Below, in pieces: positions 48,033 to 57,822 of a DNA stretch of 64,000 bases. How positions within the stretch are numbered: position 1 is the stretch's first letter; each line of letters starts with the position of its first letter. A program made the position numbers and the translations under genes. This DNA is from Ruminococcus sp. XPD3002 (GTDB lineage Bacteria > Bacillota > Clostridia > Oscillospirales > Ruminococcaceae), in contig FPJT01000001.1 of assembly GCA_900119535.1 (NCBI GenBank), forward strand, positions 224,367 through 288,366. Direction: 5' to 3'. The notes beneath the pieces were generated by a model, which searched no databases, had not been told where the DNA came from, and worked only from the letters and a program-made list of their open reading frames with translations.

Positions 48033-48100
48033 TAAACAGGCAGATACTTGCACTCGTGACATTTACGTCTTTGAGTGCTGTATCCGCCTGTTTTATTTTT
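48033..48100 (+). terminator. Terminator after the flavin reductase gene
   Basis: A long stem: AAACAGGC, GATAC and CACTC pair with GAGTG, GTATC and GCCTGTTT, with small internal bulges, followed by TATTTTTT. Confidence 0.8.
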
Positions 48101-48322
48101 TAAATAGTATTATTAGCTTTAATATATCCGGAACTCTCTAAGTGTATGATAGTGAAACTGTAATATACCGTTGATTATATACTCGGTGTATAATTGAGCT
48201 TCGGCCTTATGATTTCCTTGAGTGATACCGTGAATTTATTTCCTTCTGAAAAAATATCGGATTATAGAGAAAAACATAATATTTCCGACTAAAATGGTAT
48301 TATTTTCAAAATGAAAAAACGG

Positions 48323-48351
48323 TTGACAAATTATACGATCTGATATATAAT
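48323..48351 (+). promoter_or_regulatory. Sigma-A promoter of the polysaccharide operon
   Basis: TTGACA (48323-48328), 17-base spacer, TATAAT (48346-48351): full consensus, far upstream of the first gene. Confidence 0.75.
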
Positions 48352-48798
48352 TGAAGTTGGCATTTGGCTTAAGAATGTTATTATCGATATTTGCTTTTTT
48401 GTTTATATATACAAATTGCGTTCGTAATCTTGATATAAACTTGACAAAAGAAAATGGATGTATTATAATATGCTTTAGTGCTTGTATTATCATCATTCTT
48501 TTGATTTGTTGAGCAAACAATTTACAAATTAGGGCTAAAGCTATGATCATACGGTCAGAATGGTGGTTTGATTTTAATAAATAAAAAATCCATTTAGTTC
48601 CATCTGACCTACTACAGGCGAATATGCTAATGGTGGGGAGTTTGACGGAGTGTTGGGGCGGTAGTTGGCTTTGAGCATATAAATTCGTGTGAATTGTAGA
48701 ATATGTGCGAATTGTTAGGTAGAAAATGAACTTGTAGAGTTCTGACGATGAACGGGTGGGCGTACTCGTTTATTGTTTTATTTAGAGAATTGTGAAAT

Positions 48799-49836
48799 AT
48801 GGATTTTGGTGGTGAGATTGTGGTGAACTTGAGTAGCCGTGATTTGCATGTGGTATATGCATCGGATGATAAGTTTGCGGAGATTCTTGGAGTCTCACTT
48901 GTTTCTTTGTATGAAAATAGCACTGAAATGAACGGGATTCACATTTATGTTCTGGATAGCGGCATTTCCGATAAGAACAAGAATCGGTTGCTCTCAATTT
49001 GTGACAAGTATGATCGAGAGCGTATTCAGTTTATCTCAGCTAGAGATATCAGCAAAATTTTATCAATGAATGTCAATACAGATCGCGGTTCTTTGAGCCA
49101 GTATGCACGGCTGTTTGTTTCCAGAGATCTCCCGGAAACTTTGGAGCGCGTACTTTATCTTGACTGCGATATTATTATAAACGGAAGCCTATACGACTTG
49201 TGGAATCTGGATCTAAAGGGCAAAACAATCGCTGCCCTGAAAGATGCATTTAGCAAGCAGTACCGAAAGAATATTGAACTTCAGCCGAATGATGTTATGT
49301 TCAATTCCGGTGTCATGCTGATAGACATGAAAAAGTGGAAAGATAAGCATATTGAAAAGAAGCTTCTTTCTTTTATCAAGCGACATAATGGCGTTATTCA
49401 GCAAGGGGATCAAGGCGCACTCAATGCGGTGCTGTCGAAGGATACTTATTGTTTCCACCCGCGTTTTAATTCAGTCACTATTTTCTATGATTTTACTTAT
49501 GAGGAAATGCTGGCTTACCGTAAGCCTGTAGATTTTTATAGTAAAAGGGAAGTCAAACAGGCTGTGGAGTATCCGGTTATCATCCATTATACGACGAGCT
49601 TTACAAGCACACGACCGTGGATTGAAGGAAGCAAGCATCCGTATAAAGACAAGTGGCTGTATTATAAAGGGAGAAGTCCATGGGCGGATGAGCCATTGTG
49701 GAAACCGTCAAAACCAGGAGGCTTGAAGGGAGCATATGTAAGTATGTCAAAAAAGCTACCTAGAAAGATGATGATTCATATATCAAGTTTGCTGCAGGTG
49801 CATGGAAGACCATTAATTTACAGTATGAAGAAATAA
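48799..49836 (+). CDS. Glycosyltransferase family 8 protein
   Basis: A 345-residue GT8-type retaining glycosyltransferase using a nucleotide sugar. HVVYASDDKFAEILGVSLVS opens the fold, RVLYLDCDIIINGSLYDLW has the metal-binding DxD near 120, then FNSGVMLIDMKKWK, QGDQGALNAVL and the C-terminal HYTTSFTSTRPW. GT8 enzymes of this kind add glucose or galactose to surface glycans. The start is uncertain: ATG at 48799 has no clear ribosome binding site; GTG codons about 30 bases later, after GGTGGTGAG, are alternatives. It is the first gene of the long rightward operon. The sequence is more AT-rich than the genes to its left. Confidence 0.88.
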   Translation: MDFGGEIVVNLSSRDLHVVYASDDKFAEILGVSLVSLYENSTEMNGIHIYVLDSGISDKNKNRLLSICDKYDRERIQFISARDISKILSMNVNTDRGSLSQYARLFVSRDLPETLERVLYLDCDIIINGSLYDLWNLDLKGKTIAALKDAFSKQYRKNIELQPNDVMFNSGVMLIDMKKWKDKHIEKKLLSFIKRHNGVIQQGDQGALNAVLSKDTYCFHPRFNSVTIFYDFTYEEMLAYRKPVDFYSKREVKQAVEYPVIIHYTTSFTSTRPWIEGSKHPYKDKWLYYKGRSPWADEPLWKPSKPGGLKGAYVSMSKKLPRKMMIHISSLLQVHGRPLIYSMKK

Positions 49837-49961
49837 TCATAATAGGCAACAATGGGAAGATAGGTACAGGTGATACTGACGCGCACGATGTTATGGATGG
49901 CGTGGCTGCGGTGTTTTGTAACACAACTATCGAATGAAGAAATACTGTAAAGGAGATTTAA

Positions 49962-51053
49962 GTGTATAGGATATTATTTATAGAAGCAACGTCATCCAAG
50001 GGCGGCATAGAAACTTTTATTCTAAACACATGCAAGTACCTTGATAAGGATAATTACCAAATCACTGTTCTTGCAAATTGCCCCGAATGCTCTATTGAGT
50101 GTGAACTATCGGAGATAGGTATTTCAATAGAACATATACGTCCTGCTGAACAAGGACTTATCGCATACTATCGTGACTTGAAACGGGTGATCAATACAGG
50201 TGGTTTTGATATTGTTCATATCAATAAGAATTCGCTGGCTGATCCGTTGACTCTATTATTATGTAAAAAGAGGCATATTCCCAAAATTGTTCTGCATTCG
50301 CATAATACCCATCCCACGAGCAGGAAGATATCAACTTTGTTGCATCAGGTTTTTAGAAAATTATTAGTAAATAAACATATTATAAAAATCGCGTGTTCAC
50401 AAAAGGCTGCTGATTGGATGTTTTCAAATCGCAGCAGCGATAATTGCTTATTGCTAAAAAACGGAATTGAGACCGAACGATATGCTTTTCGTCAGGATAT
50501 ACGAGAATGTGTGCGCAATGCCTTAGGAGTGCTGCCAGATGAACTTGCTATTTGCAACGTTGGAAGGCTGTGTGAGCAAAAGAATACACTCTTTTTAGTC
50601 GAGATTATGCGTGAAATCGTCAAATTACACCCGGCAGCAAGGCTGTTCTTGATTGGTACAGGAGAAATGGAAAGTGCAGTTAGGGAGAAAGTACAGGAAT
50701 TGCGTCTCTCTGAGCATGTAACATTTCTTGGAAAACGCACAGATGTTAATGAATTACTTCAGGGAATGGATTTGTTTTTGATGCCATCTCTGCATGAAGG
50801 ACTTCCGATTGCCGCAATTGAAGCGCAGGCTGCCGGATTGCCGTTATTGATTTCAGACACAGTGGATCAAGAGGTGAAACTCTTAGAATCCACGGAGTCA
50901 GAGTGCTTGACTTCAGCACCGAATGTATGGGCTTCACATTGCTTAAAGCTGGTTGGGGCGAATCGGCGAGACGATGCATACAAAAGGATTAAGACGGCTG
51001 GATATGATATTTGCGAGTCAGTCATTCGACTGGAGAATTTATATTCAAAATAA
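49962..51053 (+). CDS. Glycosyltransferase family 4 protein
   Basis: A 363-residue GT-B fold enzyme of the GT4 type: N-terminal FIEATSSKGGIETFILN (glycine-rich acceptor loop), GFDIVHINKNS, then the donor domain with AICNVGRLCEQKN near 195, LIGTGEMES and the nucleotide-sugar site MPSLHEGLPIAAIEAQAAGLP (E-x7-E near 270-278). It adds one sugar of the repeat unit on the cytoplasmic face. The start is GTG at 49962, with AAGGAG 6 bases upstream; no ATG fits. The 125-base gap before it holds no gene. Confidence 0.93.
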   Translation: MYRILFIEATSSKGGIETFILNTCKYLDKDNYQITVLANCPECSIECELSEIGISIEHIRPAEQGLIAYYRDLKRVINTGGFDIVHINKNSLADPLTLLLCKKRHIPKIVLHSHNTHPTSRKISTLLHQVFRKLLVNKHIIKIACSQKAADWMFSNRSSDNCLLLKNGIETERYAFRQDIRECVRNALGVLPDELAICNVGRLCEQKNTLFLVEIMREIVKLHPAARLFLIGTGEMESAVREKVQELRLSEHVTFLGKRTDVNELLQGMDLFLMPSLHEGLPIAAIEAQAAGLPLLISDTVDQEVKLLESTESECLTSAPNVWASHCLKLVGANRRDDAYKRIKTAGYDICESVIRLENLYSK

Positions 51054-51091
51054 GTATTTTGCCATAGCCGATTTATAAGGATAGTTAAAGC

Positions 51092-52255
51092 ATGATTTAT
51101 TTGGCTGTATTTTTTTTATCGTGTGGTTTTTTGATGATATCAGAACGACTTGAAAAGAAGGAATTAAACTTTCTTGGCGTTTCGCTTGGTAAAAAAAGGC
51201 AGAGCCTTTTTTATTATATTTGCGTTGCAATTGGTCTGTTGCTGCCAGCAGTATTGGCAGGGCTAAGAGATTCTTCCATAGGCACGGATGTTGAACTGTA
51301 TGGAAACTATTGGTTCATATATGCAGGAAAGTATAGATTTATTCCCTATATGAAAATGGCTTCTGAACAATCGATTGGTCCTGTATATGCACTTATGAAT
51401 TACCTTGTATCAATTGTGACGGATGATGTGAAGGTGTTCTATTTTGTCCTGTCGCTTATAGAAACTGTCTTGGTTTATTTCGGTATACGTGGGTTTAAAG
51501 ATAAGATATCAGTACCTTTTGGAATGTTTTGTTACTATACAATTTTTTACAACAACACACTAAATTTGCTTCGTCAGATGTTGGCAGTTTCAATTGTCTG
51601 CTTTTCTTATCGCTTTTTAGTAAAAAATCAGTATGCTGTTTTTTTCATTTTATCACTTTTGGCAATATTGAGTCATTCTTCAGCTGTATTTGTTATTCTG
51701 TTATTTTTTGGGTGGATATATTTGAAAAAAAACCAAGCAAAATCTGATGTCTATTTCTCAAATATTATCATTTTTGTTGTAATCGCATTTGTCATGCTTG
51801 CTTATAAGCCCTTTCTGAAAATGATGATTTCGAGTCATATATTATCTGCTCGCTTTTTAACGTACTTGGAGGAAACGGTTGTTGGCGGCAGAATGATTCG
51901 GCTTGGGTTTTGGGTGATTTTAGCTTGCTTTGCGTATTTTGCATTCTACCAGTTGGTTAATTATGATAAAAGAAATAAGTTTATAATTAGTTGTATTACG
52001 ACGTCCCTTGCATTTTCACTTGTCATGTTCATGGGGAATGTATATGCAATTCGTATGGCGTATTACTTTGATGGAGCGGCAATCATTTTGATTCCAATGA
52101 TTCCAAAAGTATATAAATTGCAGGTTGATGGTACAGGCAAAATGAAATATCTACTTTATATTATTTTAGGCTTATTTCTTATAGTACGATGGTATTTGGA
52201 ATATGTGCGCTCATTGAATGGTGAAACATATCCTTATCAGTTTGCGAGTTTTTAG
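51092..52255 (+). CDS. EpsG-family membrane protein, likely polysaccharide polymerase
   Basis: A 387-residue protein with about ten hydrophobic segments. AGLRDSSIGTDVELYGN after the second helix is the signature of the EpsG family, in the loop that also marks Wzy-type O-antigen polymerases; FYNNTLNLLRQMLAVSIV near 155 is the second conserved spot. EpsG-like proteins are thought to polymerise lipid-linked repeat units on the outer face. With the flippase further on, it gives the Wzx/Wzy pair expected in such an operon. Its coding sequence is very AT-rich. Confidence 0.88.
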   Translation: MIYLAVFFLSCGFLMISERLEKKELNFLGVSLGKKRQSLFYYICVAIGLLLPAVLAGLRDSSIGTDVELYGNYWFIYAGKYRFIPYMKMASEQSIGPVYALMNYLVSIVTDDVKVFYFVLSLIETVLVYFGIRGFKDKISVPFGMFCYYTIFYNNTLNLLRQMLAVSIVCFSYRFLVKNQYAVFFILSLLAILSHSSAVFVILLFFGWIYLKKNQAKSDVYFSNIIIFVVIAFVMLAYKPFLKMMISSHILSARFLTYLEETVVGGRMIRLGFWVILACFAYFAFYQLVNYDKRNKFIISCITTSLAFSLVMFMGNVYAIRMAYYFDGAAIILIPMIPKVYKLQVDGTGKMKYLLYIILGLFLIVRWYLEYVRSLNGETYPYQFASF

Positions 52256-52277
52256 TGTATTGAAGAAGGAGAGTATG

Positions 52278-53033
52278 ATGATATATATTGTTACACACAA
52301 AAAGTATAATATGCAAGAACTGGATGGATATTCACCAATTCAAGTTGGCGCTGCTTTACATGATGATTTAGGCTATTTGAAGGATTCTGGCGGTGATAAC
52401 ATTTCAAAGAAAAACCCGAATTACTGTGAATTGACTGCTCTATATTATATTTGGAAGAATAGCACTGAAGAAGTGGTTGGAATGGTTCACTACAGAAGAT
52501 ATTTTTGCACTCAAAAAACTATTCACCCCAAAAAGCACCTGCTTTCTTATGCTAATGCAGTGCAGCTTCTTCAGCAATATGATATCATTCTTCCTTACAA
52601 GATGTATCGCCGCGGACGAACGCTGCGGGAGGATTATGCGCTGGCTCATAACATCAGGGATTATGATGTTTGTCGGGATGTGATCGGACAGATCTATCCG
52701 GATTACTTACGGGCATTTGATGAAGTGTCGAATCAGAAAACACTTTATCAGTACAATATGCTGATTTGTAAAAAAACGCTGTTTGATTCTTATTGCAAAT
52801 GGCTTTTCGATATCCTGTTTGAAGTGGAACGCCGTGTGGACATCAGGAAATATGATGCGTATAATCAGAGAATTTTCGGGTTTCTTTCAGAGAGACTATT
52901 TAATGTCTGGCTTTATCATGAACAGCTAAAGATTAAAAAGTTGGAGGTCTATAACATTGAAGACTCCACGGCACAACTGCTAAAAGCAAACATCAAAAAT
53001 ATCATTAAGCCTATCGTGGGAGTGGAGAGATAA
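52278..53033 (+). CDS. DUF4422 protein, capsular glycosyltransferase-like
   Basis: A 251-residue DUF4422 protein. Head MIYIVTHKKYNMQ, then YSPIQVGAALHDDLGYLKDS, NPNYCELTALYYIWKN, VGMVHYRRYF and IILPYKMYRRGRT, the usual landmarks of this family, found in exopolysaccharide clusters and believed to be glycosyltransferases (GT32-like fold). AGGAG is 3 bases before the ATG at 52275 and 6 before 52278, so the second is preferred. The stop overlaps the next start (TAATG). Confidence 0.88.
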   Translation: MIYIVTHKKYNMQELDGYSPIQVGAALHDDLGYLKDSGGDNISKKNPNYCELTALYYIWKNSTEEVVGMVHYRRYFCTQKTIHPKKHLLSYANAVQLLQQYDIILPYKMYRRGRTLREDYALAHNIRDYDVCRDVIGQIYPDYLRAFDEVSNQKTLYQYNMLICKKTLFDSYCKWLFDILFEVERRVDIRKYDAYNQRIFGFLSERLFNVWLYHEQLKIKKLEVYNIEDSTAQLLKANIKNIIKPIVGVER

Positions 53034-54151
53034 TGAAAAAAATAGGAATTATTACATTCCATTCCGCATATAATTACGGTTCGGTGCTTCAGGCGTTTGC
53101 GACGCAAGAAACTGTCAGGGCACTTGGATATGTTCCTGAGATCATCAACTACCGCCTTGCGGAACAGAGAAGGGTTTACGCGAATCTGCGGTTTAAGTAT
53201 GGCGTTAAGGAACTGATAAAGGATTTGACACTGCTTCCAATGTACAGGAAGCGTAATCAGAAGTATGCTGCTTTTGAAGATTTCTTTGCAAAGCATCTGT
53301 TTTTGACACAGGAGGTCGCAGGTGTGGAGGAAACCCTTGCGCTCATGCAGCAGTATGAGACAGCAATCAGCGGCAGTGACCAGATCTGGAATAAACATTC
53401 CCTTGAGCTTGAGGCAAATAGCTGGGACTTTATGAAGCCCTACCTTCTTGCAGACTTTGCAGGTAAAAAAGTGTCCTATGCGTCCTCTACCGCAAATATG
53501 AGCCATGAGGAGCTGGAGAAGATAAAGCCCTATCTGGATAAGTTTGCGCATATAGCTATGCGGGAGTCGTCCAGTGCAGCAGTCATCTCCATAATGCTTG
53601 GCAGAGCTGTAGAATCGGTCCTTGACCCAACATTTCTGCTTGATCGCACAGCATGGATTAAAGCTCTGTCTTTAAAAGACGAACCATCCAATAATATCGT
53701 GTACTATTCTCTTGGTGGCCTGAAACGTTTCAATGTGATTCGACCTGTGCTAAATGAGTTGGCAAAACGTGAAAAGTGTAAGGTAATAGTTATTACTCCG
53801 TTTTGTTATGTGGGTGGAAACAGAGTCTTTGAACCGCATCCGGAATATGGCCCTGTTGATTTTCTTCAGGCACTTCGGAATGCAAAAATGGTCGTAACCG
53901 ATTCCTATCATGGTACGATTCTATCTGTAAATTTAGGCAAGGATGTTTATTCTCTCTGTAAAAAAGGCGGCTCAGAGTTTAGAAAAACGGATATTCTGAA
54001 AGCAGTTGGTTTGGAGGAACGAGTCATCTATGAGCCCCAAAAGTTGGTTGAGGTGCGTATGACTCCAATCGATTATAATGTCGTGCAGGCGTATATTGAG
54101 CAGCACAGAGAACAGAGCATTGCCTATCTGAAACATGCGTTAGAGGGATAA
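53033..54151 (+). CDS. Polysaccharide pyruvyl transferase family protein
   Basis: A 372-residue protein of the pyruvyl transferase family (CsaB/WcaK-like), which adds a pyruvate ketal from phosphoenolpyruvate to a sugar of a surface polymer. MKKIGIITFHSAYNYGSVLQ is the family head; AISGSDQIWN near 115, VSYASSTANMSHEEL near 145 and VTDSYHGTILSVNLGKDVY near 290-305 are the conserved core. It overlaps DUF4422 (TAATG) and is followed 2 bases later by the Fe-S protein gene with which it is often paired in such clusters. Confidence 0.93.
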   Translation: MKKIGIITFHSAYNYGSVLQAFATQETVRALGYVPEIINYRLAEQRRVYANLRFKYGVKELIKDLTLLPMYRKRNQKYAAFEDFFAKHLFLTQEVAGVEETLALMQQYETAISGSDQIWNKHSLELEANSWDFMKPYLLADFAGKKVSYASSTANMSHEELEKIKPYLDKFAHIAMRESSSAAVISIMLGRAVESVLDPTFLLDRTAWIKALSLKDEPSNNIVYYSLGGLKRFNVIRPVLNELAKREKCKVIVITPFCYVGGNRVFEPHPEYGPVDFLQALRNAKMVVTDSYHGTILSVNLGKDVYSLCKKGGSEFRKTDILKAVGLEERVIYEPQKLVEVRMTPIDYNVVQAYIEQHREQSIAYLKHALEG

Positions 54152-54153
54152 CT

Positions 54154-55359
54154 ATGGGAAACGATTTTTTATGTGATCCGAAGAACTGCACTGGCTGTGG
54201 AAGCTGTGCAAATGCCTGTCCTAAGGCGTGCATTCAAATGCGCGAGAATCACGAAGGTTTTCCGTATCCGGTAACGGATATGGAGCAATGCGTCCGCTGC
54301 GGAAAATGCGGAAAAGTATGTCATGTGCTTCATGAGGCCGACAAGCATGAGGGAAGCTTCTATATGTGTTGGAACAACAACCGTGAAATTTTGAAAAAGA
54401 GCTCATCAGGCGGTGTTTTTACAGCACTCGCTATGACTGTACTCAACAGAAACGGTGTAGTTTATGGTGCGTATCAGGATTTTGAACAAAAATGTGTCTA
54501 TCATACGGTAGTCAGAAGCGAGAACAGACTCGATAAACTTAGGAAGAGCAAATACTGCCAGAGTGATATGAAAGCTGTCTGTCGTGAGATATGTGAACTG
54601 CTGAAAGCAGATACTCCTGTATTGTTCTGCGGTACTGCCTGTCAGGTAGCAGGACTTTTATCATATCTGAAAAATTCGCCGGCCATAACAAAGCTGGAGT
54701 TGCTTTATACTGTAGATGTGCTTTGTCATGGTGTTGCAAGCCAGAAAACAGTGAATGCATTCCTCAAAAGCAAGGAGCGCATGAAGCATAAGAAGATCAA
54801 GCGTTATTATTTCAGAGTTAAGGATACCGGTGTTGGCTGGAAGTCAGGCTGTACAAGAGTGCGCCTTGTATATGAGGACGATTCCGTTTACGTTGCGCCT
54901 CTGGGAGCTGACACATTTTTCATGGGCTTCAATAATAATCTGTTTCTGCGTGAATCCTGCTATCGCTGCCGTTACTGCGGCACAGCAAGAATTTCGGATT
55001 TTACCATTGCAGATTATTGGGGAGTTCCCGAGGAATCACTTCCTGAGGGACAGACCCGCTACGGTGTAAGCGTCATGACAGTAAATACTGAAAAAGCAGA
55101 AGCACTGATGCCTGAGTTGAAGGATTCTATGTATATAGAAAAAATCAATCCTGACATTGCCGTTGCTAATAACCGTTCTTTCAAGAAGCCGAATGACAGG
55201 CCTGAAAAACGTGATGAGTATTTCAGACTGCTTGATACTACCGATTATGATACCCTCATCAGAAAATTGCTCCGGAAGACTTACTGGAAGGGAAAGGTCA
55301 AGGCACTGATTGGTGCAGAAACCATCAAGAAAATCAAAAAAATCATAAAAAGGAACTGA
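54154..55359 (+). CDS. F420 hydrogenase beta-subunit-like Fe-S protein
   Basis: A 401-residue protein. Two N-terminal 4Fe-4S clusters (CTGCGSCANACPKAC and CVRCGKCGKVCHV), then the FrhB/FdhB N- and C-terminal domains (SSGGVFTALAMTVLN, CQSDMKAVCREI, PVLFCGTACQVAGL, DVLCHGVAS, FTIADYWGV) with a CYRCRYC motif near 270. Homologues in methanogens reduce F420; in Gram-positive polysaccharide clusters they always lie next to pyruvyl transferases and their reaction is unknown, perhaps a flavin-dependent redox step on the sugar or carrier. Confidence 0.92.
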   Translation: MGNDFLCDPKNCTGCGSCANACPKACIQMRENHEGFPYPVTDMEQCVRCGKCGKVCHVLHEADKHEGSFYMCWNNNREILKKSSSGGVFTALAMTVLNRNGVVYGAYQDFEQKCVYHTVVRSENRLDKLRKSKYCQSDMKAVCREICELLKADTPVLFCGTACQVAGLLSYLKNSPAITKLELLYTVDVLCHGVASQKTVNAFLKSKERMKHKKIKRYYFRVKDTGVGWKSGCTRVRLVYEDDSVYVAPLGADTFFMGFNNNLFLRESCYRCRYCGTARISDFTIADYWGVPEESLPEGQTRYGVSVMTVNTEKAEALMPELKDSMYIEKINPDIAVANNRSFKKPNDRPEKRDEYFRLLDTTDYDTLIRKLLRKTYWKGKVKALIGAETIKKIKKIIKRN

Positions 55360-55364
55360 TAGTT

Positions 55365-56336
55365 ATGCAGCAAAAGCCCTTAGTTGGGATCAAGTGTTTG
55401 GCTTATAATCATGAAAAAACCATTCGTCAATGTCTTGACGGTTTTGTGAAGCAAAAAACCGACTTTCCGTTTATTGCTGTGGTGCATGATGATGCATCGA
55501 CAGATCATACGGCGGATATTATTAGGGAATTTGCAGAAAAATATCCGGATATTATCAAGCCGATCTTTGAAGAGAAAAATTTGTATTCCACGGCGCCAAA
55601 GGGAACGATTACAAAGATTGTAGAAAAGGTCATGGCGGATTGCAAATATGTTGCGATATGCGAGGGCGATGATTTCTGGACATCTCCGGATAAACTACAA
55701 CGTCAGATCTCATTCATGGAGCAGAATCCGGAATATACAATGTGCTGTACAGACGCTGCTGTGCTGACAGAACATGGGGAGGAAGATTGGCGTATCTCTG
55801 ACAACGATATTGATTTAACACTTGAAAATTTGATTCGGCGCGGCGGACTGTATTTTGCAACAGCAGGGATCGTATATAGGCAAAGTGTAAAGTATGACTA
55901 TCCGGAGTGCTGTTTACAATGCAGTGTGGGCGATCATCCGCTTCAGATCATGTGTGGATTAAAGGGAAGAGTGAGATATTTCAGTGACAAAATGGTTGCT
56001 TATCGCTATGCGATGGGGAATTCATGGTCAGCAACAAGAAAAAACGTTGACATCGACAAGCTAATCGGTTCGTGGAAAACATCTATCACAATGCTTGAGG
56101 GGCTTGATGCATACAGTGATTATCAGTACAGCGAATACTTCAAAGCAGGCGAGATCAGCATCATTCTGCGGAATGCCAGCACATTTCCGGACAAGGCAGA
56201 ATATATATTGAAGGAAATGCTGAATCTTTGCCCCGACAGCGTAAAGTATGCAGACGGAAAGGAAAAAATAAAGTTATTTCTCATACAGCATCACATGGCA
56301 TTTATATTGGTTTGGATCAAAAAGATGAAAAGCTGA
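55365..56336 (+). CDS. Glycosyltransferase family 2 protein
   Basis: A 323-residue GT-A fold enzyme. KPLVGIKCLAYNHEKTIRQC opens the domain; VVHDDASTDHTADIIREFA and CEGDDFWTSPDKLQRQ contain the two acidic motifs (DDAS near 45 and GDD near 95) that bind nucleotide sugar and metal. It probably adds one sugar of the repeat unit; no C-terminal membrane segment. It starts 5 bases after the Fe-S protein gene and is followed by the flippase after 31 bases. Confidence 0.92.
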   Translation: MQQKPLVGIKCLAYNHEKTIRQCLDGFVKQKTDFPFIAVVHDDASTDHTADIIREFAEKYPDIIKPIFEEKNLYSTAPKGTITKIVEKVMADCKYVAICEGDDFWTSPDKLQRQISFMEQNPEYTMCCTDAAVLTEHGEEDWRISDNDIDLTLENLIRRGGLYFATAGIVYRQSVKYDYPECCLQCSVGDHPLQIMCGLKGRVRYFSDKMVAYRYAMGNSWSATRKNVDIDKLIGSWKTSITMLEGLDAYSDYQYSEYFKAGEISIILRNASTFPDKAEYILKEMLNLCPDSVKYADGKEKIKLFLIQHHMAFILVWIKKMKS

Positions 56337-56367
56337 TTGATTCAGCGTAAGAAAGGTCGCCAGTCAA

Positions 56368-57822
56368 ATGAACAAAAAAAACGTATTTTCCAATTTTATA
56401 TGGCGATTCCTTGAGCGCTGCGGTGCGCAGGGAGTCACTTTTGTGGTTTCAATTGTACTGGCGCGGTTGTTGGATCCTTCCGTCTACGGCACGATCGCAC
56501 TGGTAACAGTATTTACAACGGTCATGCAGGTTTTTGTTGACAGTGGCATGGGTTCTGCATTGATCCAAAAAAAGGAGACAGATGATCTTGACTTTTCAAG
56601 CGTATTTTACTTTAATATGGTAGTATGCTGCTTTCTGTATTTGGTCATGTTCTTGACAGCTCCACTTATTGCTATATTTTACGATATGCCTGATCTGGTA
56701 CCTGTGATCCGCGTTTTGAGTTTGATCCTGATTATCTCCGGCGTTAAAAATGTGCAGCAAGCCTATGTATCACGGCATATGCTGTTCAGAAAGTTTTTTT
56801 TCTCTACATTAGGCGGAACAATAGGCGCAGCCGTCGTAGGCATTGTAATGGCATACTGCGGATTTGGCGTATGGGCGCTTGTGGCACAGATGCTTTTTAA
56901 TACCATCATCGATACGACAATCCTTTGGATCACAGTCAAATGGAGACCTAAGCGGATGTTTTCAATGGAACGACTGAAAGGCTTGTTTTCATTCGGATGG
57001 AAAGTGCTTTTATCCGCATTGATCGATACGATATATACGGATCTTCGTCAGTTGATTATCGGTAAGATGTACACAAAGGACGACCTGGCTTTCTATAATC
57101 AAGGCGATAAGTTCCCTAAGCTTGTTGTTACGAATATCAACACTTCTATTGATAGTGTTTTGCTTCCGACCATGTCAAGAGAGCAAAATAATCCGGATCG
57201 TGTTAAGGATATGACACGGCGCGCGATCAAAACAAGTACATTTATCATGATGCCGATCATGGTGGGACTAGCCGTATGTGCTGAGCCGTTAGTCAGACTG
57301 ATTCTTTCGGATAAATGGCTTCCCTGTGTGCCTTTTTTACGTATTTTTTGCTTTACTTATGCGTTCTATCCTATTCATACAGCGAATCTGAATGCAATCA
57401 AAGCTCTGGGTCGAAGCGACCTGTTCTTGAAGCTTGAGATCTGTAAAAAAGGCGTAGGTCTGATCGTTTTGTTGTCTACCATGTGGTTTGGCGTGATGGC
57501 AATGGCATACAGTTTGCTTTTCACTTCTGTCATCAATCAAATCATCAATTCCTTTCCAAATAAAAAGCTTTTGCACTATAGTTATCTGTCCCAGTTCAAA
57601 GATATGTTTCCGCAAATTGGGTTATCGCTCGCAATGGGTGGGATCGTATATTGTGTTCAGTTTATCGGATTAAATGATATCCTGACGCTAATGCTCCAGG
57701 TAATCGTGGGAGTGGTCACATATATTGTGGGTTCTAGGCTCTTCCATATTGAAAGCTTTGATTATCTTCTGAATATCGCGAAAGGATTTCTTCATAAGGG
57801 AAAGAAGGGAGTAGAATCGTGA
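56368..57822 (+). CDS. Lipopolysaccharide/exopolysaccharide flippase (Wzx, WzxC-like)
   Basis: A 484-residue protein with about twelve to fourteen helices of the MOP superfamily. Family features: FIWRFLERCGAQGVTFVVSI at the N-terminus, ARLLDPSVYGTIALVTVF, the DSGMGSALIQKKETDD loop, FSFGWKVLLSALIDTIYTDL near 210 and NQGDKFPKLVVTNINTSID. It flips lipid-linked repeat units across the membrane for the EpsG-like polymerase. The next gene begins inside its last codons (GTG at 57819), so they are coupled. Confidence 0.93.
   Translation: MNKKNVFSNFIWRFLERCGAQGVTFVVSIVLARLLDPSVYGTIALVTVFTTVMQVFVDSGMGSALIQKKETDDLDFSSVFYFNMVVCCFLYLVMFLTAPLIAIFYDMPDLVPVIRVLSLILIISGVKNVQQAYVSRHMLFRKFFFSTLGGTIGAAVVGIVMAYCGFGVWALVAQMLFNTIIDTTILWITVKWRPKRMFSMERLKGLFSFGWKVLLSALIDTIYTDLRQLIIGKMYTKDDLAFYNQGDKFPKLVVTNINTSIDSVLLPTMSREQNNPDRVKDMTRRAIKTSTFIMMPIMVGLAVCAEPLVRLILSDKWLPCVPFLRIFCFTYAFYPIHTANLNAIKALGRSDLFLKLEICKKGVGLIVLLSTMWFGVMAMAYSLLFTSVINQIINSFPNKKLLHYSYLSQFKDMFPQIGLSLAMGGIVYCVQFIGLNDILTLMLQVIVGVVTYIVGSRLFHIESFDYLLNIAKGFLHKGKKGVES

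Larger units (their letters stand above)
47995..48798. other. Terminator, then promoter and long leader of polysaccharide operon
   Basis: 804 bases. A terminator (48033-48100), an AT-rich stretch with nothing recognised (48101-48322), a consensus promoter (48323-48351) and a 440-base leader to the first glycosyltransferase gene, containing GGCGGTAG (48657-48664). The small open frames on the - strand here lack ribosome binding sites. Confidence 0.65.

Noticed and set aside
48236..48550. Leftward 104-codon open frame in the gap before the polysaccharide operon
   Set aside because: It lies in AT-rich DNA, crosses the operon promoter, has no ribosome binding site, and its composition (Ile/Asn/Lys/Phe) is that of random AT-rich frames.
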